25,000 nt of DNA from Cristatella mucedo (GCA_009760855.2 WPIO01000059.1:1350001-1375000), one strand, 5' to 3'. Numbered from the stretch's first letter, positions 9,199 to 19,334 are shown. The notes: generated from the sequence alone by a model not told the origin. A program made the numbers and translations.

Positions 9199-9495
9199 GG
9201 TCTGTTTTGATATATCCACCAATGGAAACTTGCGTTGCCGTATATGGGAATGAGGGCGGTGATTCGAGCTGGTCGCGGAGATCCGGCTTTCGTTCGTTCC
9301 GCTCTTTTTTTTCTGTTCAGGACGCGGTTTAACGGCGGCGGCAGTAGTAAATCCTCGCCACCGCCCAGCTCTTCGCGCGCGCGATTCGTGGATTCACCGT
9401 ATCGCGAAGGACAAATTGCTGAGCCGAGCTCAGCGGCGCCCCGCCAGGCGGTCACCAGGCCGAGGGGCGGTGGGCGTGCCCTGGCTGACTATGCA

Positions 9496-9742
9496 TCACC
9501 CCCCCCCCTTAGGCTAGTATGACTTGACATTGAGTGGCCGTCTGTCCGCTGAGCCGGCGCCCGCTGCCACAGCCGCTGCCTCTGCTGCCTCTGCTGCCTC
9601 TGCGGCCCGAGAGCAGCAGCTGTGGCAGTGGCAACGCCTTCGAAGTCAAGTCAGGCTGGCAGCTTCGACAATGGCCAAGCATTTGCACAGCTGAGCGCCA
9701 CGGCAGCAAAGTGTTGGGGGAGAGGAGGCGGGGGGGGGGGGG
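9496..9742. other. C-run and G-run flanking CTG-rich anonymous DNA
   Basis: A run of about ten C near 9498-9507 and a run of about 13 G at 9730-9742 flank a stretch with repeated gctgcctct units (9577-9602). There is no recognised gene. The long open frames here are low-complexity. Confidence 0.6.
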
Positions 9743-9856
9743 TGAAGCGGGTTGTACCTGGCCAGCTCCGGCCCGATTGTTCCCCGGGCAGCTCGGTAGG
9801 ACTTTGCCCTCTGCAAGGCTGGGTCTCCCAGAGACGTATAGTGATGCAACTCCAAA

Positions 9857-10010
9857 ACGGCTGCTGCTCCTGCTTCTACTGCTGCTGCTCCTATTGTTGC
9901 CTCTGCTTCTGCTGCTTCTATTGTTGCCTCCTGATGCTGCTGCTTCTGCTTCCGCTGTTGCCTCTGATGCTGCTGCTGCTACCGCTGGTGTTGCTGCTGC
10001 TGCTGGCACC
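9857..10010. repeat. Degenerate CTG/CTT trinucleotide repeat
   Basis: About 150 bp of pyrimidine-rich triplets (ctg, ctt, ttg, cct). The plus frames give poly-Leu or Cys-rich strings and the minus frames give Ala/Ser/Asn/Arg strings. The frames are open only because of the triplet period. There is no flanking conserved domain. Confidence 0.85.
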
Positions 10011-10019
10011 TCTATAAGG

Positions 10020-11190
10020 TGACATCCACGCAGAGATATCTCATACACCACTGTGGCTGGAGAGGCTTTGTTGGGAAGACAGTATTTTTGCAGGCAGCAA
10101 GTAATTCGCAACCGTGGGGTGGCATTTTAACTAGAACAATTCCTAAAAAGGTATTTAGCGCTTTCGGTCACTAGATCAGAGCAAGGACTGCAATTGTTAG
10201 ATGCCCCCACCACCACCATCACCAGCCAGCTGCTTGTCGCCAGAAGCCATGACACTCGCTTGACGTCACTGCACCGTGGGAGGTGTTCGTGGAAGCATCA
10301 ACCTGTGTCATCGAATGTGGGTACAATGCTTGCAGATGCACGGAGATGTTTTCCATACAGATTCTTGTGGTCGGGTCGACAGAGGCAGTACCTTGTCAGA
10401 TGATTTTAAAGATTTCTCTGACATTGTTGTACTCTCGGTACTAACAACAGTCGACTGAGTCGCAGCTTTTCCATCTCAATCGTGGCTGCTCTCAATTTTG
10501 TTCATTGTCGATATGCGATCAGGGATTTACAAATGGCAGCAGATACCTAATACGGAGCAGATGAAGAAGAACCTTGCCTTAGAGGCTCTAGCAGGCAGCT
10601 CGTGGTTCCAAAGACTTTGAAACCGGACTGATGAAACAGCCTTGACAGTTTGACCTGACAGGAACTAGGGCAAGCCGCCTGCCACACTCGGATTCATCCA
10701 TGCTCTGCCTGGCCCTGACCCGTGTGCTACCTAGCAACCAGCTTGCTCTAGATAGTAGGATGACTGCCTGCCTGCCAGGCACATCCAATGATTGAGGTAT
10801 TGTAGCAATACTAGGGGAGCCAGGGGGCCGATTCTGAAACCATCTTAATATCCGCTGCCCAAGGCAAGAAAATCCCCCATCTCTGCACATTCCAATGCAA
10901 AATTCTGCATGGCACCGTCTGTGGCTCGCAGCCTGTGGCAGCTGGGGCGGGTGGTCCATAATGGGAAGGGCGGTGGGGAAGAGCTGGGTGGATGGCATGG
11001 CGACCGATACGCTTCATCAGGTCAGCCGTAGAGGGTGCTTTTAGCTTCCTTGTCCTCCACCTCCCCACCCCCCACCCCACCCCCGTCCTCGGGGCCCGAC
11101 GATGATGTGGGGAGAAGTGGAGATTTTGACAGCCGCGTGTAATTCCTGCAAGATAATGCATCAGGTTTCTGTAATGAGTGGCCGATATTT
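10020..11190. other. No recognised gene
   Basis: Anonymous sequence with few repeats. Open frames of up to about 136 codons occur on the minus strand but show no family motif that I recognise. A short minus-strand string resembling the ILxWNV motif of LINE endonucleases (near 10880-10900) is not followed by any other endonuclease motif. Confidence 0.4.
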
Positions 11191-11199
11191 AGGGCCGAC

Positions 11200-11270
11200 A
11201 AATCTGGATGTCCTGCTCTGCGTGTGCTGTGTGGTTGTGGCACCATCCTATCCACTGCGCCAAGCAGAGA
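11200..11270 (-). mobile_element. Possible SINE fragment with an intact A box
   Basis: Read on the minus strand, TTGGCGCAGTGGATAGGATGG fits the tRNA A-box consensus TRGCNNAGYGG very well. At the expected distance the B box is reduced to something like gcaggacatcc. It may be a decayed tRNA-derived SINE or tRNA pseudogene. No LINE-type tail is visible. Confidence 0.35.
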
Positions 11271-11279
11271 GCTTGCAAC

Positions 11280-12160
11280 GGCACACGGAAGGTTCAAATG
11301 TTTGTTCCTTCCGGTATAGCAATCGCAAAAAGCATGGCCAAAAGGCACTCGATAGGCTAGTGGCTTTTATCGACAAAGACTGCCTCGCTGCCCTGCTGTC
11401 CTGGCCGCGTGGTCGTTGTCGGTGAGTGCAATGCCATCGAGGGAGATTTCGGAGCAATCCAGATGGTTGTCCCCTCGCAGGCTAGGTCGTCAGTGTTACC
11501 ATCACATGGCAGAGCCAGCGCACTGGGGTCCATCGTGAAAGCGAGGTGAGTGAGCTGGCCGGCAGCAGGCCGTAAATGCTTAGCCATCTCGGAAGCCTAA
11601 CAAAAAGGAGAGTCACTGTCAACCTCCCCCCCTGCCTGGCCAGTCCCCGTCGTTGCCCCCCCCCCCTCCGTTGCCCCAGGCACACCTATTCCTCCTGGCG
11701 CCATTGCTAGCCGATGGCGGCTCCGAGATGCCGAGCAGGTACGGAATACTCCCAGGCGTCTGCTCCGGAGTCGAGTTGACCGAGCATCCTACTCTTTCTG
11801 TGCTCTTCTCCACTTGAAGGACCCCTCCGCCCCTCACTCCTCCTGGGAACTCTATAGTCTGGGTGGCAGCCAGTGGTCCCCTCCCACTCTTCTGGATCTG
11901 CCCTCGTGTTGCTACAAGCTGGCTGCAAGCTTCCTCCCGGGGCTGCAATGGCTCACGATTCGTACACCCACAGGCAATGGGGGCACTTGAGGCACACCAT
12001 TGGTGGACAAGATGGTGGTGCTGGTTCAGGGTCAGGCGGCTGAAGCCGTGCCGAGGCCTAATCAGCTCTGCTCAGCCCTCACTACCCCTATAAACACGTT
12101 GACCTGAGATGCTGAAATTGACCAAGGAGCTCAGGGCAATCAACAGGGGCTGGGCCTGCC
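11280..12160. other. No recognised gene
   Basis: A plus-strand open frame reads through 11310-11420 and is followed by a GTGAGT that could be a splice donor at about 11421. I do not recognise the peptide and would not call it an exon on this evidence. A C-run lies at 11656-11667. The rest is anonymous. Confidence 0.4.
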
Positions 12161-12166
12161 GCTGCT

Positions 12167-12238
12167 GCTGCCGCCACTGCTGCTGCTGCTGCTGCCCCGG
12201 CAGCCACGAGCAGCAGCAGCAGCAGCAGTGGCGGCAGC
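12167..12238. repeat. CTG/CAG hairpin with perfect 29-bp arms
   Basis: The left arm 12167-12195 (beginning gctgccgccactgctg, then CTG units) is the exact reverse complement of the right arm 12210-12238 (CAG units ending agtggcggcagc), with a 14-base loop between. The match includes the non-triplet part gccgccac/gtggcggc, so it is not a trivial product of CTG meeting CAG. The arm sequence is the same motif as the minisatellite at 3645-3752. Confidence 0.93.
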
Positions 12239-12619
12239 TGCCTGGCTGCCTGACTCGCCGGCAAGTGCCACCGGGTACCTGCCTGCCAACCGACAGCTTC
12301 AGAGTAGGATGGATGAATAAGGATGGCATTTCTTGTGAGGAAATGGCAGCTGGGCAGCTGAGCCGGTGGAGCACTGACCTATTAACCCCACCTGCCCTCG
12401 GAAGCCTTCTGCAGGCAATTAGCCGGTCCCTACTTAACCAGATCTGCCTGTGGGTGAGGCAGTCACTGCCTTGCCTCACCCAGATGAATTGATCACTTAC
12501 AACTTAGCAGCCAAGTTTCAGTGAAGCTTTAGAGCTCAGAGTCGGCATTGCAGCAAGTGCACAACGAAATTGTGAGAGAATGCTGGTCTTAGAGTCTCTC
12601 TGATAGTACTGCTGATTCT

Positions 12620-13975
12620 CTATGCAGCAGTGCCTGTTGCCATTGACCAACTAGTCCTCCTTGAACTCCTCTCATTCCACATAAGCACCATTGGCAATGC
12701 ATCGCAATTGTTTTGGTCCAATCTCAGTGGACGGTTTTATAGCATTGATGTCAATGGGCAACAGTCATCCGAGGTACCTTTAAAGTTAGGGGGGATTTGC
12801 CCCTGGGGATTTTTACTTGATTTCTACTTCTTCCACGTCTTTCTTCAAAATGTTATCCTCTCCCTCTTGCTGATTTAATCGTCAAGCACTATCTAGGCTT
12901 TCATTTCTTATGCAGATGACACACAGCCATACCTGTGCATTAATTGCTCCCTGTGCTTCCAACAAGTCAAACTCTCTCCATTGTAGTATTTATTGCTGAC
13001 ATTAATGCTTGGATGAGTATTTATTGCTGACATTAATGCTTGGATGACAGCAAACTTGCTCAAACCGAATGACGGTTTAATCAACTTACTATTTCTGAGA
13101 TAACCTAGTGTTACTCAGAAGTTGAAAGCTTACCCCTCAAAATTGACTCGGCCGGGCTATCTCCTGAAACGTCTGCATGCACCTGGGCGGCCTGTTCCAA
13201 TGTGACCTTTCACTATTTGACTACATCAATTCAACAGTAAAGTGAATACTTTCACTTACTTACCATTGCAACAATTTGGACTTGGCTTAGACAAGGATTC
13301 AGCAGCCAAGCTGATCCATGCATGTGTGACATCCTGTCTAGACCTCGATTACTCACAACCGGCAGGTCTTCCTGCCTGAGCATTAAGACGCTAACAGTTG
13401 GTGAAAAACTCTGCAGCTAGGTTTTCTTGCTGTTAGTCTAGCAACTGCCACATTACACCACTTCCGACCTTTGACCTGCACTGACTGCCCAACGAGCAAT
13501 GCATTGACTTCAAGGTTCTATCACTCAGTTTCAAATCTCTTTATTTTCTTGTCTTTCCAGCCTGTCTTTCCAGCCAACTTGTCTGAAATACTTCCCAACT
13601 AGGCTTTGTGACGCACCACGTTCGTATCTGATTCAAGTCATTTAGGTGTATGTCGAACGAACTTCTAATTCTTTGGAGACCTTTGGAGGCCTTTAGTTTG
13701 CGTGCTCCCATCGCTTGGAACTCACCCGAGTGACGTCAAGACGTGCCCCTGACTTGACGACATTTAAAAAGATGCTAAAGTGCACCTTTTCCTCATCACA
13801 TTGGCTGGGTCTGTGCGAATTTGTGTCAATGCACTTACGTGTGCTCACACTAAACATGTCATCACAAACCAATTGGCATGCTTCCTTTCCAGCATATGAG
13901 ATATATGCAAAGTGCCTAGAAAGAGATTTAGCTCTCTAATGGTGCTCTACATATATCTCATCATAATTACATCGA
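12620..13975 (+). mobile_element. Heavily decayed LINE-A copy (RT pseudogene plus 3' UTR)
   Basis: Fragments of the reverse transcriptase can be followed in shifting frames. There is a FWSNLSGRFYSIDVNGQQSS region at about 12710-12770, matching the same region upstream of GVPQG in the copy on the minus strand at 15900. A FHFLCR/ADD-type region is near 12900, DINAWM near 13000-13050, and LDYSQPAGLPA near 13340-13375. KNSAARFSCC, then HITPLPTFDLH, FKVLSLSFKSLYF and RAPIAWNSPE follow to about 13730, then TTFKKMLKCTF. The 3' UTR ends in the hairpin at 13912-13945. Numerous stops, frameshifts and an internal 31-bp duplication show a dead, old copy. Confidence 0.85.
12985..13046. repeat. 31-bp perfect tandem duplication inside the LINE-A copy
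   Basis: The 31-bp unit beginning agtatttattgctgacatt is present twice without mismatch, at 12985-13015 and 13016-13046. It encodes the ADINAW region of the reverse transcriptase and shifts its frame, because 31 is not a multiple of three. Confidence 0.95.
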
Positions 13976-14300
13976 CGAATCAACAGCAGGTCTGCTCTCT
14001 GCTCATTCGGCCAGCCAGTAGTGACGCGAGGAATGGCACGGTGCACGCAATCGCCCACTGGGGCTGCCATTCATAGGATGCGCCCCTCTGGCACTGCATG
14101 CTTGGCCATGCATGCATCGGCGCCGGTGGGCGCTTCGTAGGCTGCCCAGCTCTGCTGCTGCTGCCGGAGCCAGCAGCAGCAGCAGCAACAGCCTATGGCA
14201 ACAGCTGGACAATGCTCCCAAACCACTTCCAGCCCACCTCAGATGTCAGCTTTTGTTGTGACTCGAAGGAGCCGGGCCCTAAGCCCCTGGGCCGTTGCTG
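13976..14300. other. Anonymous DNA with a CTG/CAG foldback
   Basis: No gene is recognised. A 13-base arm ctgctgctgctgc at 14152-14164 is the reverse complement of 14173-14185, with an eight-base loop. This is the same CTG-to-CAG inversion seen at 12167-12238, but in a simpler form. Confidence 0.7.
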
Positions 14301-14303
14301 AAG

Positions 14304-14347
14304 CTGATGGATCATCTGGGTGACGTCTGATGATCCATCAGATGATC
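14304..14347. repeat. Nested GATC inverted repeat
   Basis: The 12-bp arm ctgatggatcat (14304-14315) pairs perfectly with atgatccatcag (14330-14341). The shifted pair gatcatct (14310-14317) and agatgatc (14340-14347) overlaps it, so two alternative hairpins are possible. A further tgatcatctgactga follows to about 14375. Confidence 0.85.
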
Positions 14348-14484
14348 TGACTGAGTGTGTTGATCATCTGACTGATTGACAGCACAATAAAAAGTCTTGA
14401 GCAGCAGTAGTAGCACCAGACCTGGGAGTGGGTAGGGCAGCACGTGCAAGCTGTACGTATAACATACGATCTATTTATACGATC

Positions 14485-14610
14485 AATCTGTATAGCGCCC
14501 CAAGAGAACTTGATCTCTATCCAGGCACTTTTGTTAAGCCGCTGGTCTCGAGCCAGCGACCTGGATCGCTCGAGGCAAGCACCTGCACTTGTGCCTCTGA
14601 TCTGTCCGAT
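14485..14610 (-). mobile_element. tRNA-derived SINE copy
   Basis: On the minus strand this shows an A-box region (ggcacaagtgcaggtgcttgcc) and a B-box region in which CTCGAG is kept within ggctcgagacc. The LINE-A-type tail hairpin lies at 14494-14528 (GTGCC ... GGCGC outer stem, AGAGA ... TCTCT inner stem), followed by tatacagatt. The layout matches the copies at 16208 and 21250. Confidence 0.72.
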
Positions 14611-14659
14611 GCCTCGGCTTAAACTGTAGTATGCCACTGGGTCTCAGCCAAAGGTGCGC

Positions 14660-14697
<38 letters not shown>

Positions 14698-15985
14698 TAC
14701 TTGATAAAGCGTCCTCAGAGAACTTAATCTCTTTCTAGGCGCTTTATATTTGCTGCAAAGGGAAATGCAATTGGATGGTAAGTATAATCATGCTTGAAAA
14801 ACAAACAAAATGAATAACATGGTTAGGGGTGACGTGCACAGGGTCAGCATGCAAATGTGGTTAGTGGCAGCATGCACAGTGTCAGCACGCATAAGCACAT
14901 CAAGGATGAATCACAGGGACCCACTAAATGCTGTCCTAAATAGGTGTGTATTTAAGTTCCTTTTAAATGTGGTCAGGTCAGGGGATGTTCTGACGCAGGT
15001 CGGGAGGGAGTTCCAGGCTTTGGGAGCATATGAACTAAATGCACGGTCTCCGCAGAATTTGAGGTTTGTTCGAGGTATTTCTAGACTGTTGGATTCCTAA
15101 AAGCGGGTGGTACGATGCTTGGCCTGATGGGGTAGTATGTCGGAGAGATAGGCTGGAGCCATAGAATGAAGGGACCTAAAAGTGAGCGACAAAACCTTGA
15201 AGTCAATCCGTTGCTTGACTGGTAGCCAGTGCAGGTCGGTAAGAAGTGGAGTAATGTGGCAACTGCAACGCTCACGACAGACAAGCCTAGCTGCCTAGTT
15301 TTGCACCAGCTGCAATCGCCTGATCGCACATGCTGGTAGGCCAGTAAGCAGTGAGTTGCAGGAGTCGAGACGAGATGTCACGAATGCATGGACCAACTTA
15401 GACGTGGTATCCTTATCTTAACAAGCCCGAATTTTAGCAATGTTATGAAGCTGAAAATAGGCTGATTTGACTGTGGAGCTGATATGGTTGTCTAACGAGA
15501 GGTTGCTTTGGAATGTGACACCTAGATTTCGAGCTGATTCAACAGGAGATATGCTGGCAGAGTCAATTTTGAGAGACTGCCTTTCCAATCTCTGAATCAC
15601 AATGGGTTTACCCATAACTAGTAAGTTAGTTTTGTCATCGTTTAGTTTTAGAAAATTTGCTGCCATCCATGTGCGGATGTCATCAATGCATGCAGCAAGT
15701 GAGTTTAGAGAATTTGAGGTGCTCGAAGGCTGGGAGGGATCAAAGCAAAGGTACAACTGCCTGTCATCCGCATAGAAGTGAAAGCCTAGATTGTGCTTGG
15801 CAATCACATCAGCAAGAGGGAGAGTATAAACCGTGAAAAGAACCGGACCTAGCACGGAGCCCTGAGGTACTCCATATTTCAGAGGTACTTCAGATGATCT
15901 TTGTCCATTCACGTCAACACTCTGGAGTCTCCCACTGAGATAGGATCTGAACCACTGCAGAGCAGTGCCAGTGATGCCCAGGCGA
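14660..15985 (-). mobile_element. LINE-A copy, best preserved (5'-truncated)
   Basis: This is a CR1/L2-like non-LTR retrotransposon read on the minus strand. It starts within the palm-encoding part of the reverse transcriptase (LGITGTALQWFRSYLSGRL) at about 15985. It runs to the ORF stop at 14911, a 3' UTR of about 200 nt, the terminal hairpin at 14709-14742 and an (ATT)n tail at 14668-14694. It aligns at high identity with the copy entering at 24616. The missing 5' part agrees with target-primed reverse transcription, which commonly truncates copies. Clade placement beyond CR1/L2-like would need a tree. Confidence 0.92.
14911..15985 (-). pseudogene. LINE-A reverse transcriptase, 5'-truncated with in-frame stops
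   Basis: The open part 15418-15912 (164 codons from an internal Met) carries GVPQGSVLGP at residues 14-23 and the catalytic YADD at 47-50 (FHFYADDRQLYL). It continues with NFLKLNDDKTNLLVMG and LGVTFQSNLSLDNHI, all standard for this RT group. The same frame continues after a TAA at 15415 through [24 protein letters not shown], a TAG, AARLVCRE, ITPLLTDLHWLP and RIDFKVLSLTFRSLH. After a further TAG come APKAWNSLPTCVRTSPDL and TTFKRNLNTHLF, ending at TGA 14911. Three stops but almost no frameshifts indicate a fairly young dead copy. Confidence 0.9.
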
Positions 15986-16207
15986 GATGATTACATTTCC
16001 CAGGAGGCTCTGCTCTGCAGCAGCAGCAGTAGGCAGCTTTTTTCTCTGCCCTTTGGCTGCAAACGGCAAAGACGTAGCTGCTACTGCTCTTCTGACACCT
16101 ATATAAATGAGGCAGTAAATGAGATGACCTTTACCCTTTTTTTTATTACAACCCTATAGTATCCTTAGACCAGAGAGTTTTCCTAGATCAGAGATATCAG
16201 CATCACA

Positions 16208-16345
16208 CTCTGATGCCGAGCTGGTTTGGTGCAGCTGTTAAGGTGCTCGCCCCGACCAAGGTCTGGCTCGAGCCCCGAGGCATATGTGAAGCACCTGAAT
16301 AGTGATTAAGTTATCTTAGGGCGCTATACAAATGAATTATATATA
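16208..16345 (+). mobile_element. tRNA-derived SINE copy
   Basis: The head gccgagctggtttggtgcag gives an A-box-like block (TGGTGCAGCTGTTAAGG), a GTGCTCGCCCC block and the string GACCAAGGTCTGG. The B-box-like GGCTCGAGCCCC follows. The LINE-A-type tail is gaagcacctgaatagtgatt ... ggcgctatacaaatgaatt, with the inner stem decayed (AGTGA/TATCT). Compared with the 24507 copy, about 12 bases before the B box are missing. The AT/TG tract at 16335-16381 may have grown from its A/T-rich end. Confidence 0.8.
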
Positions 16346-16347
16346 AT

Positions 16348-16380
<33 letters not shown>

Positions 16381-16381
16381 A
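16335..16381. repeat. (AT)n/(TG)n compound microsatellite
   Basis: An ATATATA tract merges into about 11 TG units at the 3' end of the SINE copy. Confidence 0.9.
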
Positions 16382-16509
16382 GCTGGCTTAGTTTTTTGCA
16401 CAAGACTCGTCCTCCCCTCCCCCTCGGCAGACTTTTTGGGCTAGGCTGACCCACTAGGCCTGCCACGGCTCGGCTCCTTCATGCATAGCTGAACTGCTGC
16501 ACCAGTTAA

Positions 16510-16692
16510 TGGAATTTATCTCCGTCTGTAACTCCACAAAGCCATAAAAACTATGTGGGTACTATGCAGGAGAGTTTTGTATAGCGCACTCGCAGCCTAG
16601 GCAGCTTTCAGTATAAATTCGTTAGCCAACAGATTTAATCTCACACAACAAAGAGAAAGTTGGAAGCATAGTAGTCAGGTGAGCAGTTGAGG
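16510..16692 (-). mobile_element. LINE-B 3' end, minus-strand arm of an inverted pair
   Basis: The reverse complement aligns with 16765-16945 and with 24270-24450. All share ctgttggctaacgaat-type, gagtgcgctata-type and tttgtggagttacagacgga-type strings. The family is assigned to a LINE because the 24005 copy preserves an RT C-terminal motif just upstream. This arm ends abruptly where the plus-strand arm begins. Confidence 0.75.
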
Positions 16693-16950
16693 TAGTTTCA
16701 GCCTCCTTGTGCTCTCAGGTCCTGTATGAACAATGAGTTAGCTGTTCCATTCCTCTGCTGTCTCAACTACCTCAATTGCCCTCCTGACTCTCTATGCTTC
16801 TCACTTTCTGTTTGCTGCATGAGATGAAGTCTGTTGGCTACCGAATGCGTACCGAAAGTGGCTTAGACTTTGAATGCACTATAGAAACTCTCCAGCATTA
16901 CACTCACTTGGTCTTCATGGCTTTATGGAGAAACAAACAGTGATGCACTA
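16693..16950 (+). mobile_element. LINE-B 3' end, plus-strand arm of an inverted pair
   Basis: The beginning (cagcctccttgtgctctcag) aligns with 24045-24065 and the later part (ctgttggctaccgaatgcgt ... tggctttatggag) with 24320-24430. About 130 bp that contain the WNSLP motif in the 24005 copy are absent here, so this copy has an internal deletion. Together with 16510-16692 it forms an imperfect inverted repeat of about 430 bp. Confidence 0.75.
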
Positions 16951-17820
16951 CGCTATACATGTATGCGTTCGCAAGTTCATTTCCAGCCATATCTCCACTG
17001 GAGCATAACTTCGATAGCCTTGCTGCTCATGCCCTGCCCCCTGTGCTTCACACGTCGGCATCGTGCTCCTTGACAGTACATAACAATTAAAAGACTATTG
17101 TGGTGTAACTATGGTGTAGCACGTTCATAGCTCTCCCCCGAGGGAACTGAACCTCTTTCCACGAACCTCCCTCGGGCTGAACAGGAGGCCTGACTACTGA
17201 CATAACAGCATGCACATCTACCCACTCTGCTCATCCACCTCTCCACTCTCCACTCGTCTTCTCCTTCTGCTCTTCACCAATTCTTTCTGAGACAAAAGCC
17301 ACTGCTCACATGTTACCGGAAGTCTGGACCGGACCTAGGCTAAAGGTCGTTGTCTGCGAACCGGTCAACTTCAAAATTGATGACTGGAATAGCTAGAGGC
17401 AGCACTCTGCTTGTCTGGGAGTCCAGTGAGAGAACACTGCACTGCCTGCCACCGGCCAGCCTTTGCATGACAGCAAGGCCTTCGTGCATGCGCTTGCCTG
17501 ATCATTTCTATTGTGTCCATTTACAGCCGCAGCTGCCGCAGCAGCATTGCCTCCGGGGCAGACGCTCATCTAGTTCAGCCTCTGGCTGTGCAGTGCATGC
17601 CGGCATGTGGATAGACATTGTTTGCCAAATACACTGTAGCTTTTTTCTCGGACATTTTGGCCACTGAATGGACGAAGGGAAGTCTTGTAAGCAGCAGCTT
17701 CCGGCGGCAGCTTTAAGCAGTCCATTGTTGCTGCTCAGCTTGCTCTGGCATGCCCTTCGGCTCTTTCACCGACCAGCAGTACACAGGTCAGCAGGCTCAG
17801 GCATGTTCTCTCCTCCCCCT
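16951..17820. other. No recognised gene
   Basis: Anonymous sequence. A plus-strand open frame of 105 codons at 17350-17667 is not recognisable. The stretch 17110-17165 weakly resembles an inverted LINE-A tail (agggaactgaacctctttcc), but too weakly to call. Confidence 0.4.
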
Positions 17821-17823
17821 GAG

Positions 17824-17824
<1 letters not shown>

Positions 17825-17884
<60 letters not shown>

Positions 17885-17899
17885 TCTCTCTCCCCTCTT

Positions 17900-17951
<52 letters not shown>

Positions 17952-17982
17952 GTATATATCCTATATCGTTTTTATATATATC

Positions 17983-18048
<66 letters not shown>

Positions 18049-18266
18049 TTCTCTCTCTCTGTCTCTCTCCCCTCTTTCTTTCTCTCTCTGTCTCTCTCTC
18101 CGTCTCTCTCTCTCTGTCTCTCTCTCTATATCTCTCTCTCTATATCTCTCTCTCTTTCTCTCTCCCCCTCTCTCTCTCCTCCCTCTTTCTTTCTCTCTCT
18201 CTCTCTCTCTCTCTATGTATATATATATATATACCTCTCTCTCTTTCTCTCTCTGTGTCTCTCTCT

Positions 18267-18355
<89 letters not shown>

Positions 18356-18499
18356 GTCTCTCTCTCCCCCTCTCTCTCTCTCTCTCTCTCCTTCTCTCTC
18401 CCCTGTCTCTCTCCCCCTCTCTTCCTCTCTCTACCCTCTCTCTCTCTTCCTCTCTCGCCCCCGTGTCGCCGGCCAGCCTTTCTCTCTCTCTCTCTCTCG
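17825..18499. repeat. Compound (CT)n-(AT)n-(CT)n microsatellite complex
   Basis: About 675 bp of almost uninterrupted simple sequence. (CT)n with CCCTCTTTC variants runs from 17825 to 17946. An AT block that begins irregular (tatcctatatcg) and becomes pure (AT)n follows to about 18046. Then come (CT)n with GTCT, CCCC and TTTC variants, a short AT island near 18214-18232, and more (CT)n to 18499. The CCCCTCTTTCTTTCTCTC block recurs at least three times, which points to duplication of larger units. The Ser-Leu and Arg-Glu frames through it are not genes. Confidence 0.97.
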
Positions 18500-18879
18500 A
18501 GCCTGTGCATTGTGCTCTGCAGTCAACTGCAACTGCAAGCAGTGCAGCTGTGGCTCACACCTGCAGCAGCTGCCCAATCGTATGAAGAGCCTCGGCTGGC
18601 ATAGGTCTTTGTGTACTGCTTCTTTTGTTCGAGGACTGCAGAAACTGCAGTGCTGACCACTGCAACCAGGCTGACCGCAGCTGCCTCCACACCCCCTCCC
18701 CCCCCCCCAGGAAATCACAGCAGTAGATCCTGCTCCTTGCCCCATAGTTTTTTAGTTGCCCCCCCCCCCATCGATCAAGTATCCAGCCTCACTTAACCTG
18801 TGACATTTATGGCTTGCCGATTGCATGCTGTCCAGCACTGCAGAGAATGCTACTGTTGCTTCGACCCCCTTCATTGGCT
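18500..18879. other. Anonymous spacer between microsatellites
   Basis: Cysteine-codon-rich and CTGCAG-rich sequence with C-runs of 11 or 12 at about 18698-18709 and 18753-18764. I see no gene here. Confidence 0.5.
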
Positions 18880-19131
<252 letters not shown>

Positions 19132-19185
19132 CAAGCTGCTGTGTACAAGTGGGTTCGTGCTTGTGTGAGCTCATGCACACATACA

Positions 19186-19247
19186 GCTCTCTCTGCCTGT
19201 CTCTTTGTCTCTGTGTCTCTGCCTGTCTCTGTGTGTCTCTGTCTCTG

Positions 19248-19334
<87 letters not shown>

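Larger units (their letters stand above)
8050..9480. promoter_or_regulatory. CpG-rich region over the BTG2-like gene
   Basis: CG dinucleotides are visibly dense from about 8050 to 9480, both in the coding exon and in the upstream DNA. The LINE-derived and anonymous regions elsewhere, for instance 12640-13700, contain few. This looks like a CpG island kept free of methylation around an active gene in a methylated genome. Part of the density in the exon comes from G/C-ending codons. I judged this by eye and did not compute it. Confidence 0.6.

Noticed and set aside
8191-9210. 339-codon open frame on the plus strand
   Set aside because: It is antisense to the BTG2-like exon. GC-rich third positions in that gene suppress stop codons on the opposite strand. 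The translated sequence resembles no family.
11310-11426. Possible exon ending at a GTGAGT donor
   Set aside because: The donor string is good, but the peptide before it is not recognised and no acceptor or neighbouring exon can be identified.
17105-17165. Weak inverted LINE-A or SINE tail
   Set aside because: Only a short agggaactgaacctctttcc string fits. The hairpin stem cannot be completed.
17750-18604. 284-codon Ser/Leu/Ile-rich frame and its Arg/Glu-rich antisense frame
   Set aside because: These are direct translations of the (CT)n and (AT)n microsatellites, and only a few codons at the ends are non-repetitive.
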